A stretch of 64,000 nucleotides of DNA, taken from assembly GCA_905480605.1 (NCBI GenBank), contig CAJQRD010000017.1, positions 1 to 64,000 of the forward strand, given 5' to 3'. Made by a program: the position numbers and the translations under genes. Below, piece by piece: positions 9,012-19,459 of the stretch. The notes under the pieces were generated by a model. That model saw nothing but the letters and a program-made list of their open reading frames with translations. It did not search any database and was not told the origin of the DNA. Source of the stretch: an uncultured Saprospiraceae bacterium (GTDB taxonomy: Bacteria > Bacteroidota > Bacteroidia > Chitinophagales > Saprospiraceae). The first letter of the stretch is position 1; each line of letters begins with the position of its first letter.

Positions 9012-9911
9012 TTAGTCTTCTATCATATCAACGATGTCATTCAATTGATCATCTGAATCAAATTGAATAACAATCTTTCCTTTTCCTTTTGCTGATCGAG
9101 AAATATCAACTTTACTATTGAGATGATGCATCAATCTATCTTGCATTTTTCTCACCTCTGGATGTAAGATTCTATTAGGAGCAGCTTTAATTCCAGTTTT
9201 GGAACTTTGCTTAATTTCTCTTATTATTTTTTCTGTATTTCTAACAGAGAGACCTTCATTGCGAATCAATTTAAAAACATGAAGTTGTTTGGTGGGATCT
9301 TCCAATCCTAACAATGCTCTGGCATGGCCCATAGATAATTCCTTAGTTCTTAATTCTGATTGTATATCAGGGGGCAGTTTTAATAAACGTATATAGTTTG
9401 ATATAGTGCTTCGTTCTTTTCCAACACGCTTAGCCATTTCATCATGTTGAAGGTTGCACTCGTCAATTAGCCTTTGATAGGAGAGAGCGACTTCAAGAGG
9501 GTTTAGATTACTTCTCTGAATATTTTCAACCAACGCCATCTCCAGCATGCCTTGATCATCAGCCAATCTTATGTAGGCTGGTATTGTTTTTAGGCCAGCT
9601 AATTTTGAAGCTCTCCATCTTCTTTCACCTGAAATCAGCTGATAGCTATCTTCACTTAATCTTCTAACTGTTATCGGTTGAATAAGTCCCAAGGTTTTTA
9701 TGGATTGAACCAATTCGTTCAACTCTTCAGTGTTAAATTCTTTCCTTGGTTGATATGGGTTTGGTTCTATTCTATTTGTAGGGATCTCAGCTATAGTTTT
9801 GCTTAATTCAGCAACTACTTGTTTCTTTTCCTTTGGCTTACTTTCTACCTTATCGATATTTGTCAATAAAGCACGCAATCCTTTTCCTAATTCTTGTTTT
9901 TTCTTGCTCAA
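9012..9911 (-). CDS. parB: Chromosome-partitioning protein ParB
   Basis: A 299-residue DNA-binding CTPase that loads on parS sites and spreads. Visible parts: N-terminal KKKQELGKGLRALL, which stimulates ParA; the ParB/Srx domain with PNPYQPRKEF and the CTP-binding SGERRWRASK motif near residues 94-104; the helix-turn-helix RVGKERSTISNYIRLLKLP; and a C-terminal dimerisation segment. The start is a TTG at 9911, because no ATG precedes the conserved N-terminus; it lies 11 nt after the parA stop. I did not see a parS palindrome in the window. Confidence 0.95.
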   Translation of the reverse strand: MSKKKQELGKGLRALLTNIDKVESKPKEKKQVVAELSKTIAEIPTNRIEPNPYQPRKEFNTEELNELVQSIKTLGLIQPITVRRLSEDSYQLISGERRWRASKLAGLKTIPAYIRLADDQGMLEMALVENIQRSNLNPLEVALSYQRLIDECNLQHDEMAKRVGKERSTISNYIRLLKLPPDIQSELRTKELSMGHARALLGLEDPTKQLHVFKLIRNEGLSVRNTEKIIREIKQSSKTGIKAAPNRILHPEVRKMQDRLMHHLNSKVDISRSAKGKGKIVIQFDSDDQLNDIVDMIED

Positions 9912-9922
9912 TTTTTTCTTGT

Positions 9923-10711
9923 TTATGATTCTTGTAATGTAGCTTCTGGTTCATTTTTTAAAATGAATTCATGCGCTAGATTTAAGAAGTTTCTAGAACC
10001 TTTACTTGAAATATCATAAAGTAAAATAGGTTTTCCAACACTTGGTGCCTCTCCAATTTTAGAATTTCTATGGATTATAGTATCAAATATTTTATCACTT
10101 AGAATGTTGTGAACTTCCTCAACAACCATCTTCGCTAATCTTAACCTTTTGTCGTACATCGAAAGAACAATACCTTCAATTTCTAACTTATTGTTAAGAG
10201 TGCTTTGTATTAATCCAATCGTGTTTTTAAGCTTGCCAAGGCCCTGTAAAGAAAATACTTCACATTGTACAGGGATTAGAACAGAATCGGCTGCACACAA
10301 TGCATTAACTGTAATTAAACCCAAAGAGGGGAGGCAATCGATAAACACGTAATCATATTTATCTTTGACCTTATCAATTACTCCTTGCAATACGTATTCT
10401 CTGTTTTCTAGGTTAGCCAGTTCCAATTCGGCACCTACCAAATCAATACTAGATCCAAGTATATCTAAGTTTTCAACTTCGGTACCACAAATCGCAAGAT
10501 TTGGATCAATACCATTACTTAGACAATCATATAAATTATATTCTTGTTCATCTGGAAAAACTCCTAGTCCAGTTGTCGCATTTGCTTGCGGGTCCGCATC
10601 GATCAGAAGCACCTTCTTTTCTAGAATTGCTACAGCTGCTGATAGATTAATTGCAGTTGTTGTTTTACCTACGCCACCTTTTTGATTGGCGATCGCTATT
10701 ACTTTGGCCAT
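9923..10711 (-). CDS. parA: Chromosome-partitioning ATPase ParA (Soj)
   Basis: A 262-residue ATPase of the ParA/MinD group. The deviant Walker [19 protein letters not shown], occupies residues 11 onward. The A' motif ([16 protein letters not shown]) and Walker B ([11 protein letters not shown]) follow. It drives segregation of ParB-parS complexes along the nucleoid. It sits between the UPF0173 hydrolase (2 nt gap) and parB (11 nt gap), so the genes are cotranscribed. It lacks an N-terminal DNA-binding extension, as expected for a chromosomal Soj-type protein. Confidence 0.96.
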   Translation of the reverse strand: MAKVIAIANQKGGVGKTTTAINLSAAVAILEKKVLLIDADPQANATTGLGVFPDEQEYNLYDCLSNGIDPNLAICGTEVENLDILGSSIDLVGAELELANLENREYVLQGVIDKVKDKYDYVFIDCLPSLGLITVNALCAADSVLIPVQCEVFSLQGLGKLKNTIGLIQSTLNNKLEIEGIVLSMYDKRLRLAKMVVEEVHNILSDKIFDTIIHRNSKIGEAPSVGKPILLYDISSKGSRNFLNLAHEFILKNEPEATLQES

Positions 10712-10713
10712 AT

Positions 10714-11394
10714 TTATATGTTTATTGATTCACCAATACTTGGAAGAATCAGATTTTTATTTTTCTTTTTAAATGCCTCGATTGCCTTTGATTTATCAAT
10801 CTTAATGTACCCAAATGTATCATAGTGACATCCAATTATTGTGTCACATTCTATAAATTCAGCAGCAATGGCTGCATCTTCATAACCCATTGTAAAATTG
10901 TCACCAATTGGGAGAATGGCAAAGTCTAGTTTTGGGCAAGTCATGGGAATTAACTTCATATCTAATGTTAATCCAGTATCACCAGCAAAATAGAAACAAG
11001 AATCATCGTCCCAAACAACAAACCCACCTGGATTGCCACCATTGGCACCGTCAGGCATTGAGCTTGTGTGAATTGCATTTACATATTTTACTCTTCCGAA
11101 GTCAAAAGTGTACTTGCCGCCATGATTTAATGGATGCCCAGTAACTCCTTTCTTTTCAAACCAATTGACAACTTCATAATTTGAAATAAGCTTAGCACCA
11201 TTGTTTTTCGCAATGTCTTCAACGTCTGAAACGTGGTCTCCATGTCCATGAGATACCAATATCCATTTAGCATTCAATTGATTTGTATCAAAATTTGAAT
11301 GTAACGGATTGCCAGTGAAAAATGGATCAAAAAGCAGTTTGGTACCATTAAAATCAATTTCAAAGGTAGAATGCCCGTAAAATGTAATTTTCAT
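10714..11394 (-). CDS. UPF0173 metal-dependent hydrolase
   Basis: A 226-residue metallo-beta-lactamase-fold hydrolase of the UPF0173/YtkL-like group. The metal-binding HGHGDHVSD motif near residues 49-57 is intact, along with FDPFFTGNP upstream, GDTGL further on, and a late His in GCHYDTFG. The family's substrate is not known. It is the first gene of the parAB operon in the minus direction, which is a common arrangement in this phylum. ATG start. Confidence 0.85.
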   Translation of the reverse strand: MKITFYGHSTFEIDFNGTKLLFDPFFTGNPLHSNFDTNQLNAKWILVSHGHGDHVSDVEDIAKNNGAKLISNYEVVNWFEKKGVTGHPLNHGGKYTFDFGRVKYVNAIHTSSMPDGANGGNPGGFVVWDDDSCFYFAGDTGLTLDMKLIPMTCPKLDFAILPIGDNFTMGYEDAAIAAEFIECDTIIGCHYDTFGYIKIDKSKAIEAFKKKNKNLILPSIGESINI

Positions 11395-11590
11395 TATATA
11401 AAATTATGAGTGCAAATATACTAAGGTTGCAACTTTAATGCCGTTGAGCGCTTGATATAATTACTTTTTATAATATAAATAGGATTCCTAATTAATTAGT
11501 TCCTTTCTTTTATACCTATAGCCCAGATTGTGATTAAATTGAGAATTGGGTAGAATTTATATTTTAACCCTAAGCCAACATTTATTATAT

Positions 11591-11626
11591 AAAAAAAAAC
11601 GGCTGCTCCTTATATAGGAACAACCG
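11591..11626 (-). terminator. Rho-independent terminator of the HYR adhesin gene
   Basis: On the minus strand, CGGTTGTTCC pairs with GGAGCAGCCG (two G-U wobbles) around a short loop, and is followed by nine T residues. It lies 26 nt after the adhesin stop codon. Confidence 0.85.
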
Positions 11627-11651
11627 CCAAATCGTTAGGTCTAGATTAAGA

Positions 11652-14600
11652 TTATTTTTGGATCATAATCTTTTTCGACACTTTATCTCCATTGTTATTT
11701 TCAACAGAAATTAAGTACATACCCGAATTGAGTGTAGATACGTTAATCTTATTCTTATTCTGAATGTCTTTATTTTCAATGGCTATTACTGCCATACCTT
11801 GGTTGTTATAAATAGTTACAGCAGTAATATTATCTATATATTCTAAATTAATATTGATATAATCAATAGCCGGATTAGGATATACTTCAACATCAAAAGT
11901 TGAATTGTTTTCTTGTAAATGAACTGGTGATGATCCTGCAGACCTAGAATTGATAACTTCATTTGATATTATTGTTCCTGTTCCCCAAATTGATAAACAA
12001 TAATCTTCAGTTTCCCCATATTGGTAATTATCGCAAGGTCCAGTGGCATATGAGCCCGGTTTCATAATAATCCTCATTCTTGTTTCTCCTGGAGTTAAAA
12101 TTTGAGGCATTACAATAGTACCTGACAATGTGCTTGTTCCACATCCATAAGCAACGTATTCATCATCATCTTCAAAATCTCCGTCTTGATTAAAATCAAT
12201 CCAAACTTTCCAGTATACTTTGTCATCTGGTTGACCTTCATATCCAGGATCCAGTTGTAAAGCGTATGAAATATTTTGATCTACATTGTAGCATTTATAA
12301 GTAAAGTCACCGTAACCTCCATTATCACCACTTGGGTTATTTAGAGACCCTAGAACAACAGAATCAATATAATAATTTAATGAAATCACTCCTGATGAAG
12401 TACAATATGTTTTATTCGTAGGAATAGATTCTACATTGATATCGAAAGAACAAGTTTCTGTGTTACCGCATCCGTCAGTCGCTGCATAAGTTACTGTATG
12501 ATAAGAGCCTGGCAGTAATAAACTACCTGATGTTGGTCCTGCTGTTTGAGTAACATTTAAACAACCAGGTAATTCCATGATGTATTCTAAATTATAAGTA
12601 TTGTACTGATCATTCCATTGTCCGTTGTTTAATAACTCAACAAAATCTTGATTATTGTTGTAATTGTTGGGCTGACCTGGATACCAGTTTGTGTAATTTA
12701 AATCATCACCATTAACCCATTCGAAATTGCCTTCTGTATCATTGTCACTAAGTCCGATCCAAGCAGATTGTGTGTTCAATAAATTGGCTAAGAATGCATT
12801 TTCATATTCATCATTGATTACGGCTAAGTAACCATCATTGATCTCACAATTCTGTTTTGCACTTTCCCAGTTGTCTGCTTGAGTTGAACAATAATAATAA
12901 TGTCCTCCAAACGTACCCATGTAGACAAAGTTAGGTATAGCACCTCCCGCAGTATCGTTACAGTTATTGCAACATGTAAAAACGTTAGGATCTTCCCAGT
13001 CCACTGTAATACCGTTAGAGTTTGCAGGTGCTGAAACACTTATATCACTTGGGCACTCAATGATTAATCCACCATCAACGATGATATCAAAACTACAAGA
13101 AGAATTTGCACCACATGCATCACTCAAAGCATATGTAACAGTATATGTTCCTCCAGTTAAAAAGCTTCCAGGTTCAGGGCCTCCGGTTTGTTGTATATAA
13201 GTACACGGAACTTCCATGATAAATTCTAATGCATAGTGATTGTATTGGTCATTCCACAAACCACTGTTTAACATTTCAACATAATCTTGGTTATTGTTGT
13301 AATTATTAGGCTGATTTATATACCAATTTGTATAATCCAATGGATCTCCATTGTCCCAAACAAAATCACCTTCATTTGCAGCATCCGATAATCCAATCCA
13401 TGCTGATTGAAGTGTAAGAATATCTGCCAAGAACTGATTCTCTGCATCATCATTTATACTAGCTAGGTAACCACCATTGTTGTTACATATCTGTTGCGCT
13501 TGAGGCCAAGTTGCTTGACCCGTTGAACAGTAATATTGATTGCCATTAAATGTTCCCATGTATACAAAACCTGCAATTGTATTTGTTGAGTTGCAATTAC
13601 CACAAGTACCTTCATATTCAGGAGCGGTCCAATTTGCTATAGCACCACCGGTTGAATCACAAGTCAAATAAATATCACTAGGACAAGTAATCGTTGCTAA
13701 ATTGTCATAGAGTACTGTTACGTTAAAATTGCAGTAATTAACATTCCCACAATTATCAATTGCGGTATAGACCACGTTTGTTGTCCCAACAGGGAAATAA
13801 TTGCCTGGTTGGTGTGTGCTTGTTACTGATGGTATTGAACAAAAATCACTGACAATTGGAGCATTCCAATTTACTATTGTTGTATTGTTATCTACTATGA
13901 TATCATTAGGACAATTTGTAAAAGTTGGTGATATAACATCCTTTGCATTTATAATCTGAACACAACTAGAGGTCAGATTACTTCCTGAATTGTATGATGC
14001 AGTCCATGTTCTATTAATTACTTTTTGTCCATGACAAGGGCCAGTTGCAGTGATTATATCTTGATAATTAACAACAGGTGTAGGACAATTGCTTCCTGCA
14101 TATGCAGTGGCCCATCCTAAGATTGAGGCACTGCTGCTTGATCCGGGGCAGATTACTTTATCTGAAGGGCAAGTAATGCTTGGTGCTGAATTACAAGCGT
14201 TGTTTTGAACTGTAATATTAAAACTGCAATAGTTTAAATTGCCACAATTATCGATAGCAGTATAAGTTACTGTAGTTGTACCAACTGGGAAATATTGCCC
14301 TGACTGATGAGTACTTGTAACTGAAGGTATACTGCAAAAGTCCGTAACTACAGGTGTCGACCAATTGACTACAGTCATGTTGTCATATACTATAATATCA
14401 CTGGGACAATTTGTAAATGTAGGAGACAATTCGTCTTTGGCTGCTATTACTTGAATGCAACTTGAAGTTAAATTACTCCCTGAGTTATATGAAGCCGTCC
14501 ATATTCTGTTAATTATTTTTTCTCCTGCACAAGGACCATTTGATGTTATAACATCTTGATAATTAACAACTGGAGTTGGACAATTTATACCTGCATAAGC

Positions 14601-17399
14601 GGTTGCCCATCCTAAGATTGATGCACTACTATTTGAGCCTGGACAAATAATTTTATTTGATGGACAAGTAATGCTTGGCGCAGTGTTACAACTTTGCGCA
14701 CAAGTTACAGTTACATTAAATTCACACTCTGCAGTGTTGCCACACAAGTCTGTAGCTGTATATGTTACTGTGTTTAATCCTTGGTTAAATACACTGCCAC
14801 TGGCTACTGGAGTTCCATATTGGTCAACAGCATTTAAATCTGGTAATGAACAATTATCTGTAGCTGTTACAGCACTCCACGATGCAATTGCTGTACAATT
14901 GGTGTTGTGTGCAATAACTGTTAGATTAGCAGGACAATAAACGAAATAAGGTGAATTTGTATCTTCTAAAGAAATGATTTGAGTATAAGTAGTAAACAAA
15001 GAACTGTTGCTAGGATCAGTAGCAGTCCAAGTTCTTTCAATTACATCTGCTCCAAGACATAAACCTGAATTCAAAATGGAATCGCTATATGTTATTGTTG
15101 GTGTGGCACAATCAACACTTCCAGGAGTTGCAGTTGCCCATCCTGAAACATCTGGACCTGGTATACTTCCTGTTGGACATGCCCAATAATTCTGTGGGCC
15201 TGTAATTACAGGAGGTAAAACACAACTTGAAAAACAAAATATGGTAATGTCAAATGATGCTGTAGATGATTGACCACAATTATCGGTTGCTGTATATATG
15301 ATTGTTGTTACACCTTCTGATAAAAATGAACCACTGGCAATATTTGATGTTGAACTGACAATACCACAACTGTCACTAAAAGTTGGGCTATTCCAACTTA
15401 CAGGAATCATACAGCTATTCCCAAAACCATTCACAGTAAAGTCCATTGGAACATTTGTTATAATGGGTACATCATTATCCTCTAAAGTGATAGTTTGTAT
15501 ACAATTGACATTCAAAATTGTATTATTCGGATCTGTTGCTATCCAAGTTCTCTCAACTGTCATTACTCCTGAACAGATTCCTGTAGATGTAATGTTATCA
15601 ATAAACGATAATATGGGTTGATTGCAATCAACACTTCCAGGTAACGCTACAGCATATCCACTTATAGATGGATTTGGTATTGATAAAGAAGGACAACTCG
15701 TAAAGTTTTGTGGACAAAATAACGTTGGTAAAGTAGTACATTGTGTAGTACACGTAACGGTAACTAAAAATGAAGCTGTTGCAGAATTTCCGCAGTTATC
15801 AATTGCTGTATATGTTATAGTGGTAGTACCCTCATTAAATGTACTACCTATTGGATAATCAGAATCAAAACTTGCAATCCCACAATTATCAGATGCTGCT
15901 GGAAGGTTCCAACTTATGGGAACACTGCATCCTGAATTAGATCCTGTTACAGTAATGTCAGATGGTACATTTGTTATCGTTGGTAATGTATCGTCTGATA
16001 GATTTATTGCTTGCACACAACTTGTTGATAAACTAGAGTTATTTGGATCAGTAGCAGTCCAAGTTCTATCAATTGTTTTTGTACCAGGACAATTTCCAGT
16101 TGAAGTTATAATATCAGAATAAACCAATAATGGTTGATTGCAGTCAATATTTCCTGGAAATGTTATGGCATATCCACTAACTAAAGGGCTTGGGTTTGAG
16201 ACAGATGGACAACTTGAATAGAAATTTGGACAAATAAGGTTAGGTGCGGTAGAACAACTAGCTGCTTGACAAGTCACAGTAACTAGAAAAGCTCCTTGTG
16301 CTGTATTTCCGCAATTATCCGTCGCTGTATAAATAACTAACGTAAAACCCTCTGAAAATAAATCTCCACTTGAGTAGTTTGAATCAAAACTTGCAATTCC
16401 GCAATTGTCAAATACACTTAAGTCCGGCCAGGTTACAACGACATTACATCCGGTTCCTGTTCCAGAAACATTTATATTACTTGGGATATCTGTAATTATT
16501 GGCTGCTGCAGATCACTTACACTTATCAATTGTAAACAGCTTGCTGTGATTGTACTGTCAATTGTATCCGTCGCAGTCCAGGTTCTAAGAAGCAACATGG
16601 ATCCTAAGCATGGAAATGTAGTTAAAGTACTGTCAACGTATGTTACCAAAGGGGTAGGACATGATGGGTCATTTGTTATCGGGATTGCAAAACCGGTATT
16701 GGTTGGAGTAGTATCTCCTCCCACACAAACTAATCTGTCAGTAGGGCATATTAATGATATTGCACTACAACAAGAACCTACAACTGTCACATTAAACGCA
16801 CATGTAGTTTCCTGAACACACCAATCTTGTGCTGTATAGGTGACAGGTGTAGTACCTAGAGGGAATGGCGTTCCACTATTATGAGTTGTAGTAAAGTATT
16901 GTATGCCACAATCATCAGTTGCAGTTGGAATATTCCATGTCGCAATACCTGCACAATTGTCAACCAAATCTATTGTGATATCAGCTGGACAGTTTTCTAT
17001 AACGGGTAGCTCTAGGTCTTCAAGAACTAAAGTCTGCTGACATTGTGAATGCAATTTTATATTTGCAGATCCAGGAGGATATTCAGCCAACCAAGTTCTG
17101 TGTATAACTTTTAAACAAGGAGTGTTTGTTACATAAACGTCTGTATATGTGACTATTGGCATTGGACAATTGATATCTCCAGGCATTGCAGTTGGAAATC
17201 CTGTAACGCTTGGATCTATATTATTTGTAGGACATCCAAAATAAGTCGACGGACATATTATTATTGGTGCAGTTATACAATCCAAACATTCTTCAACTTC
17301 CAAAATATTTGAATTGTTATTAGCGGTTAAATCTACATTTTGAGTGAAAATCAAACAAACTAATAGTAACACATTGGGTACAAAATTTCTCATTTTCAT
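11652..17399 (-). CDS. Giant secreted HYR / C-type lectin / GEVED adhesin, T9SS cargo
   Basis: A protein of about 1,915 residues starting at the ATG at 17399 (MKMRNFVPNVLLLVCLIF signal peptide); the longer TTG start is less likely. After the signal come seven modules of about 150-160 residues, each opening with a CPxxxxxCP-like segment (for example ITCPSNKIICPGS). Each contains an HYR domain ending in the ...TTVTYTAIDNCGN... motif. Two further HYR units each contain an inserted C-type lectin domain with WIGLSD, QPNNYNNNQD and WND motifs. A GEVED domain (VWIDFNQDGDFEDDDEY) and a type A T9SS sorting domain (VYPNPAIDYI) complete it. The protein is likely exported by the type IX system and displayed or released, with calcium-dependent glycan binding possible. 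Repeats 6 and 7 are close copies at DNA level. Confidence 0.88.
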   Translation of the reverse strand: MKMRNFVPNVLLLVCLIFTQNVDLTANNNSNILEVEECLDCITAPIIICPSTYFGCPTNNIDPSVTGFPTAMPGDINCPMPIVTYTDVYVTNTPCLKVIHRTWLAEYPPGSANIKLHSQCQQTLVLEDLELPVIENCPADITIDLVDNCAGIATWNIPTATDDCGIQYFTTTHNSGTPFPLGTTPVTYTAQDWCVQETTCAFNVTVVGSCCSAISLICPTDRLVCVGGDTTPTNTGFAIPITNDPSCPTPLVTYVDSTLTTFPCLGSMLLLRTWTATDTIDSTITASCLQLISVSDLQQPIITDIPSNINVSGTGTGCNVVVTWPDLSVFDNCGIASFDSNYSSGDLFSEGFTLVIYTATDNCGNTAQGAFLVTVTCQAASCSTAPNLICPNFYSSCPSVSNPSPLVSGYAITFPGNIDCNQPLLVYSDIITSTGNCPGTKTIDRTWTATDPNNSSLSTSCVQAINLSDDTLPTITNVPSDITVTGSNSGCSVPISWNLPAASDNCGIASFDSDYPIGSTFNEGTTTITYTAIDNCGNSATASFLVTVTCTTQCTTLPTLFCPQNFTSCPSLSIPNPSISGYAVALPGSVDCNQPILSFIDNITSTGICSGVMTVERTWIATDPNNTILNVNCIQTITLEDNDVPIITNVPMDFTVNGFGNSCMIPVSWNSPTFSDSCGIVSSTSNIASGSFLSEGVTTIIYTATDNCGQSSTASFDITIFCFSSCVLPPVITGPQNYWACPTGSIPGPDVSGWATATPGSVDCATPTITYSDSILNSGLCLGADVIERTWTATDPSNSSLFTTYTQIISLEDTNSPYFVYCPANLTVIAHNTNCTAIASWSAVTATDNCSLPDLNAVDQYGTPVASGSVFNQGLNTVTYTATDLCGNTAECEFNVTVTCAQSCNTAPSITCPSNKIICPGSNSSASILGWATAYAGINCPTPVVNYQDVITSNGPCAGEKIINRIWTASYNSGSNLTSSCIQVIAAKDELSPTFTNCPSDIIVYDNMTVVNWSTPVVTDFCSIPSVTSTHQSGQYFPVGTTTVTYTAIDNCGNLNYCSFNITVQNNACNSAPSITCPSDKVICPGSSSSASILGWATAYAGSNCPTPVVNYQDIITATGPCHGQKVINRTWTASYNSGSNLTSSCVQIINAKDVISPTFTNCPNDIIVDNNTTIVNWNAPIVSDFCSIPSVTSTHQPGNYFPVGTTNVVYTAIDNCGNVNYCNFNVTVLYDNLATITCPSDIYLTCDSTGGAIANWTAPEYEGTCGNCNSTNTIAGFVYMGTFNGNQYYCSTGQATWPQAQQICNNNGGYLASINDDAENQFLADILTLQSAWIGLSDAANEGDFVWDNGDPLDYTNWYINQPNNYNNNQDYVEMLNSGLWNDQYNHYALEFIMEVPCTYIQQTGGPEPGSFLTGGTYTVTYALSDACGANSSCSFDIIVDGGLIIECPSDISVSAPANSNGITVDWEDPNVFTCCNNCNDTAGGAIPNFVYMGTFGGHYYYCSTQADNWESAKQNCEINDGYLAVINDEYENAFLANLLNTQSAWIGLSDNDTEGNFEWVNGDDLNYTNWYPGQPNNYNNNQDFVELLNNGQWNDQYNTYNLEYIMELPGCLNVTQTAGPTSGSLLLPGSYHTVTYAATDGCGNTETCSFDINVESIPTNKTYCTSSGVISLNYYIDSVVLGSLNNPSGDNGGYGDFTYKCYNVDQNISYALQLDPGYEGQPDDKVYWKVWIDFNQDGDFEDDDEYVAYGCGTSTLSGTIVMPQILTPGETRMRIIMKPGSYATGPCDNYQYGETEDYCLSIWGTGTIISNEVINSRSAGSSPVHLQENNSTFDVEVYPNPAIDYININLEYIDNITAVTIYNNQGMAVIAIENKDIQNKNKINVSTLNSGMYLISVENNNGDKVSKKIMIQK

Positions 17400-17640
17400 A
17401 AATAATTGACTTCTCACCAACCTTACAGAGGGCGAGCATTACAAAATACTAGGAATTGCTTAATACAACTTCAATACGTACAGCGAGGCTGAAACGCTTC
17501 TAGTAAATGAATAAAAGTGTTAATTATCTATAGAATACCTACTATTTGGGTTGTAAATAACATAGTTTCAGGATTTTATGAAATTATCCAGATTACAAAT
17601 GTGGCGATTATATTAAACGGATTTGTATGAAAAAGCAGAA

Positions 17641-18684
17641 TTAAAACCCATTAAGGTCTCCTGTTTTAATACCAATAAATTGAATGACTTGGGTTTCTCC
17701 TGGAATGACATCTATAGAAATGTCATTTACAGGAAATTGATAGGCATCCGCATTTGGAAATTCAGATAACAATCCAAGAATTACTCTTTGCAATGTCAAT
17801 AAATCAATAGCATTTGTGGCTGAATCACCAGTGACATCAGCTGCCAGTAATAAATCTGGATCTGAAATGGGTACTAAATTTAGTATGTGCCTTATTAAAA
17901 TCAAGATATCTATAGCACTTAATTTGTCTTTAGCACCATCCGTTTTGCGAATTCTTATTACTGGATCGTTTAAGTTTGGGTAGTCTTCTTCAAACTTTTC
18001 AAACACTATAATTCCATTATTCAAACTTAAAGGAAACTCTTGTGATGACGAAGCAGAACCCAAAACCAATTCTGATTCTTCAATTGAATTCCCAAAGAAA
18101 TCTTCAACTTGAATTTGTATTGTGGTAGGTAGCACCTCCGCTCCAGGTTTTTCTGCTCCTGTATCTGCTATTGCTTGATCTAAAGCTGCAATTGTATTGG
18201 CTACACCTCCTCCTCCAATTCCATAATTAACTGACCCGTCTGGAGATATTACAGCAAATTCAGGAGTACCAAAGAATGATCCGAAAGTTCCGGTAATATA
18301 AGGCTCTAAAGCTATAAGGGCACCCCCATCTTCTCCAGCTCCTGGGAAAGTAAGGTTAAATTCTTCTTTATATTCTTTGACATCTAAGTTACTGTCAAAT
18401 GATTTGTTACTTAATTCAATAAACTCTACGTCATGTTCACCTTCTCCCCATTCTTCATAAAGTGTTTGTATTGAGGGTGCAATCGCTCTGCAAGGAGGGC
18501 AATTCACAAAAAATATCTTTAGTAAAACTGTTTTTCCTTGATTTAAATAATCATCATATAAATCATGAGTTACACCTTCTGTATCTGTAAATGTGAAATT
18601 TGGTGCAGTTTGCGCAGATAACGATACATTTGCAATTACAAACAAAATTAAAGTGAGAATTAAACCTTTTTGCATGTTGATCAT
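17641..18684 (-). CDS. Exported thioredoxin-like protein with a dockerin-type module
   Basis: A 347-residue protein with a signal peptide (LILTLILFVIANVSLSAQ). Residues about 27-175 form a TlpA/redoxin-like thioredoxin fold with an active-site CPPC at 62-65. A linker with beta character follows. Residues about 250-308 hold two dockerin-like EF-hand helices: DKLSAIDILILIRHILN and DVTGDSATNAIDLLTLQR. The end, IGIKTGDLNGF, is the cap often seen behind such modules in Saprospiria-type proteins. There is no T9SS sorting domain. It likely acts outside the cytoplasm in thiol chemistry; the dockerin may dock it to a cohesin partner, though none is in view. Confidence 0.75.
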   Translation of the reverse strand: MINMQKGLILTLILFVIANVSLSAQTAPNFTFTDTEGVTHDLYDDYLNQGKTVLLKIFFVNCPPCRAIAPSIQTLYEEWGEGEHDVEFIELSNKSFDSNLDVKEYKEEFNLTFPGAGEDGGALIALEPYITGTFGSFFGTPEFAVISPDGSVNYGIGGGGVANTIAALDQAIADTGAEKPGAEVLPTTIQIQVEDFFGNSIEESELVLGSASSSQEFPLSLNNGIIVFEKFEEDYPNLNDPVIRIRKTDGAKDKLSAIDILILIRHILNLVPISDPDLLLAADVTGDSATNAIDLLTLQRVILGLLSEFPNADAYQFPVNDISIDVIPGETQVIQFIGIKTGDLNGF

Positions 18685-18748
18685 TTTTTATAAAGGGATT
18701 ATCTTAAAAAAACCATTGATACCCTCATTAGTTTAAAGAATTAAGGCT

Positions 18749-19459
18749 ATGAATGTTCAATATCACAAAATTAAAAATAAGAGTTATCAAAATGTTTGGG
18801 ACTTTCAGACCTTATTGCACAATGATTTGAAATCTCAAAAAAAAGCATTTTTAAAGCATTCTGATTATATCAAAGCTAAGCCTAATTTTTTAAATCATTT
18901 ATTATTCTGTGAACATAATCACGTATTGACATTCGGGAAATCAGCGTCTGAGAGTAATTTGATCACTTCAAAAGAAACTCTTACTCAAAGTAATGTTGAA
19001 TTATTTAGTATCAATAGAGGTGGGGATATAACCTATCATGGACCTGGGCAAATTACCGGATACCTAATTTTTGATTTGGAATTGCTTTATAGGGATGTGC
19101 ACAAGTTTGTGCGGACTATAGAAGAGTGTATTATTCAATTTTTAAAAATCTATGAAATAAATGCATTTCGCCTAAAAGACTTTACTGGAGTTTGGCTTGG
19201 TGATCCTCATAATTTGAGAAAAATCTGTGCAATTGGGGTACATCTAAGTAGATGGGTAAGTATGCATGGTTTTGGTCTTAATATTAATACTGATCTTTCT
19301 TATTTTAACAATATTATTCCATGTGGGATTCAAGAAAGTAATAAAACTGTGACATCTTTGTCGCAAGAAGTTGGACGTGAAATTGATTTAAATTTGGCAT
19401 CAATTCAACTTAAAGAAATTGTTTTAGATGTTTTTGGATTGAACGAATTAAAGTTTTAG
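18749..19459 (+). CDS. lipB: Lipoyl(octanoyl) transferase LipB
   Basis: A 236-residue cytoplasmic enzyme transferring octanoate from acyl carrier protein to lipoate-dependent proteins. The family signature RGGDITYHGPGQITGYLI is at residues 90-105. The catalytic Lys158 (RKICAIGV) and Cys192 (IPCGI) are present. Length and ATG start are normal. The next gene starts directly after its stop codon, so they are translationally coupled. Confidence 0.95.
   Translation: MNVQYHKIKNKSYQNVWDFQTLLHNDLKSQKKAFLKHSDYIKAKPNFLNHLLFCEHNHVLTFGKSASESNLITSKETLTQSNVELFSINRGGDITYHGPGQITGYLIFDLELLYRDVHKFVRTIEECIIQFLKIYEINAFRLKDFTGVWLGDPHNLRKICAIGVHLSRWVSMHGFGLNINTDLSYFNNIIPCGIQESNKTVTSLSQEVGREIDLNLASIQLKEIVLDVFGLNELKF

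Noticed and set aside
9012-10711. parS site next to parAB
   Set aside because: I looked for the TGTTTCACGTGAAACA-type palindrome and found none in the window.
11591-11626. Riboswitch-like structure
   Set aside because: It is a plain terminator with a T-run behind the adhesin gene.
15298-15621. Plus-strand ORFs within the adhesin
   Set aside because: They are antisense shadows of the HYR repeats and repeat with the same period.
11652-17399. Repeated DNA segments in the adhesin gene as a possible CRISPR array or transposon repeats
   Set aside because: The repeats are about 460 nt, diverged, in frame, and encode HYR modules; there are no short identical repeats with spacers.
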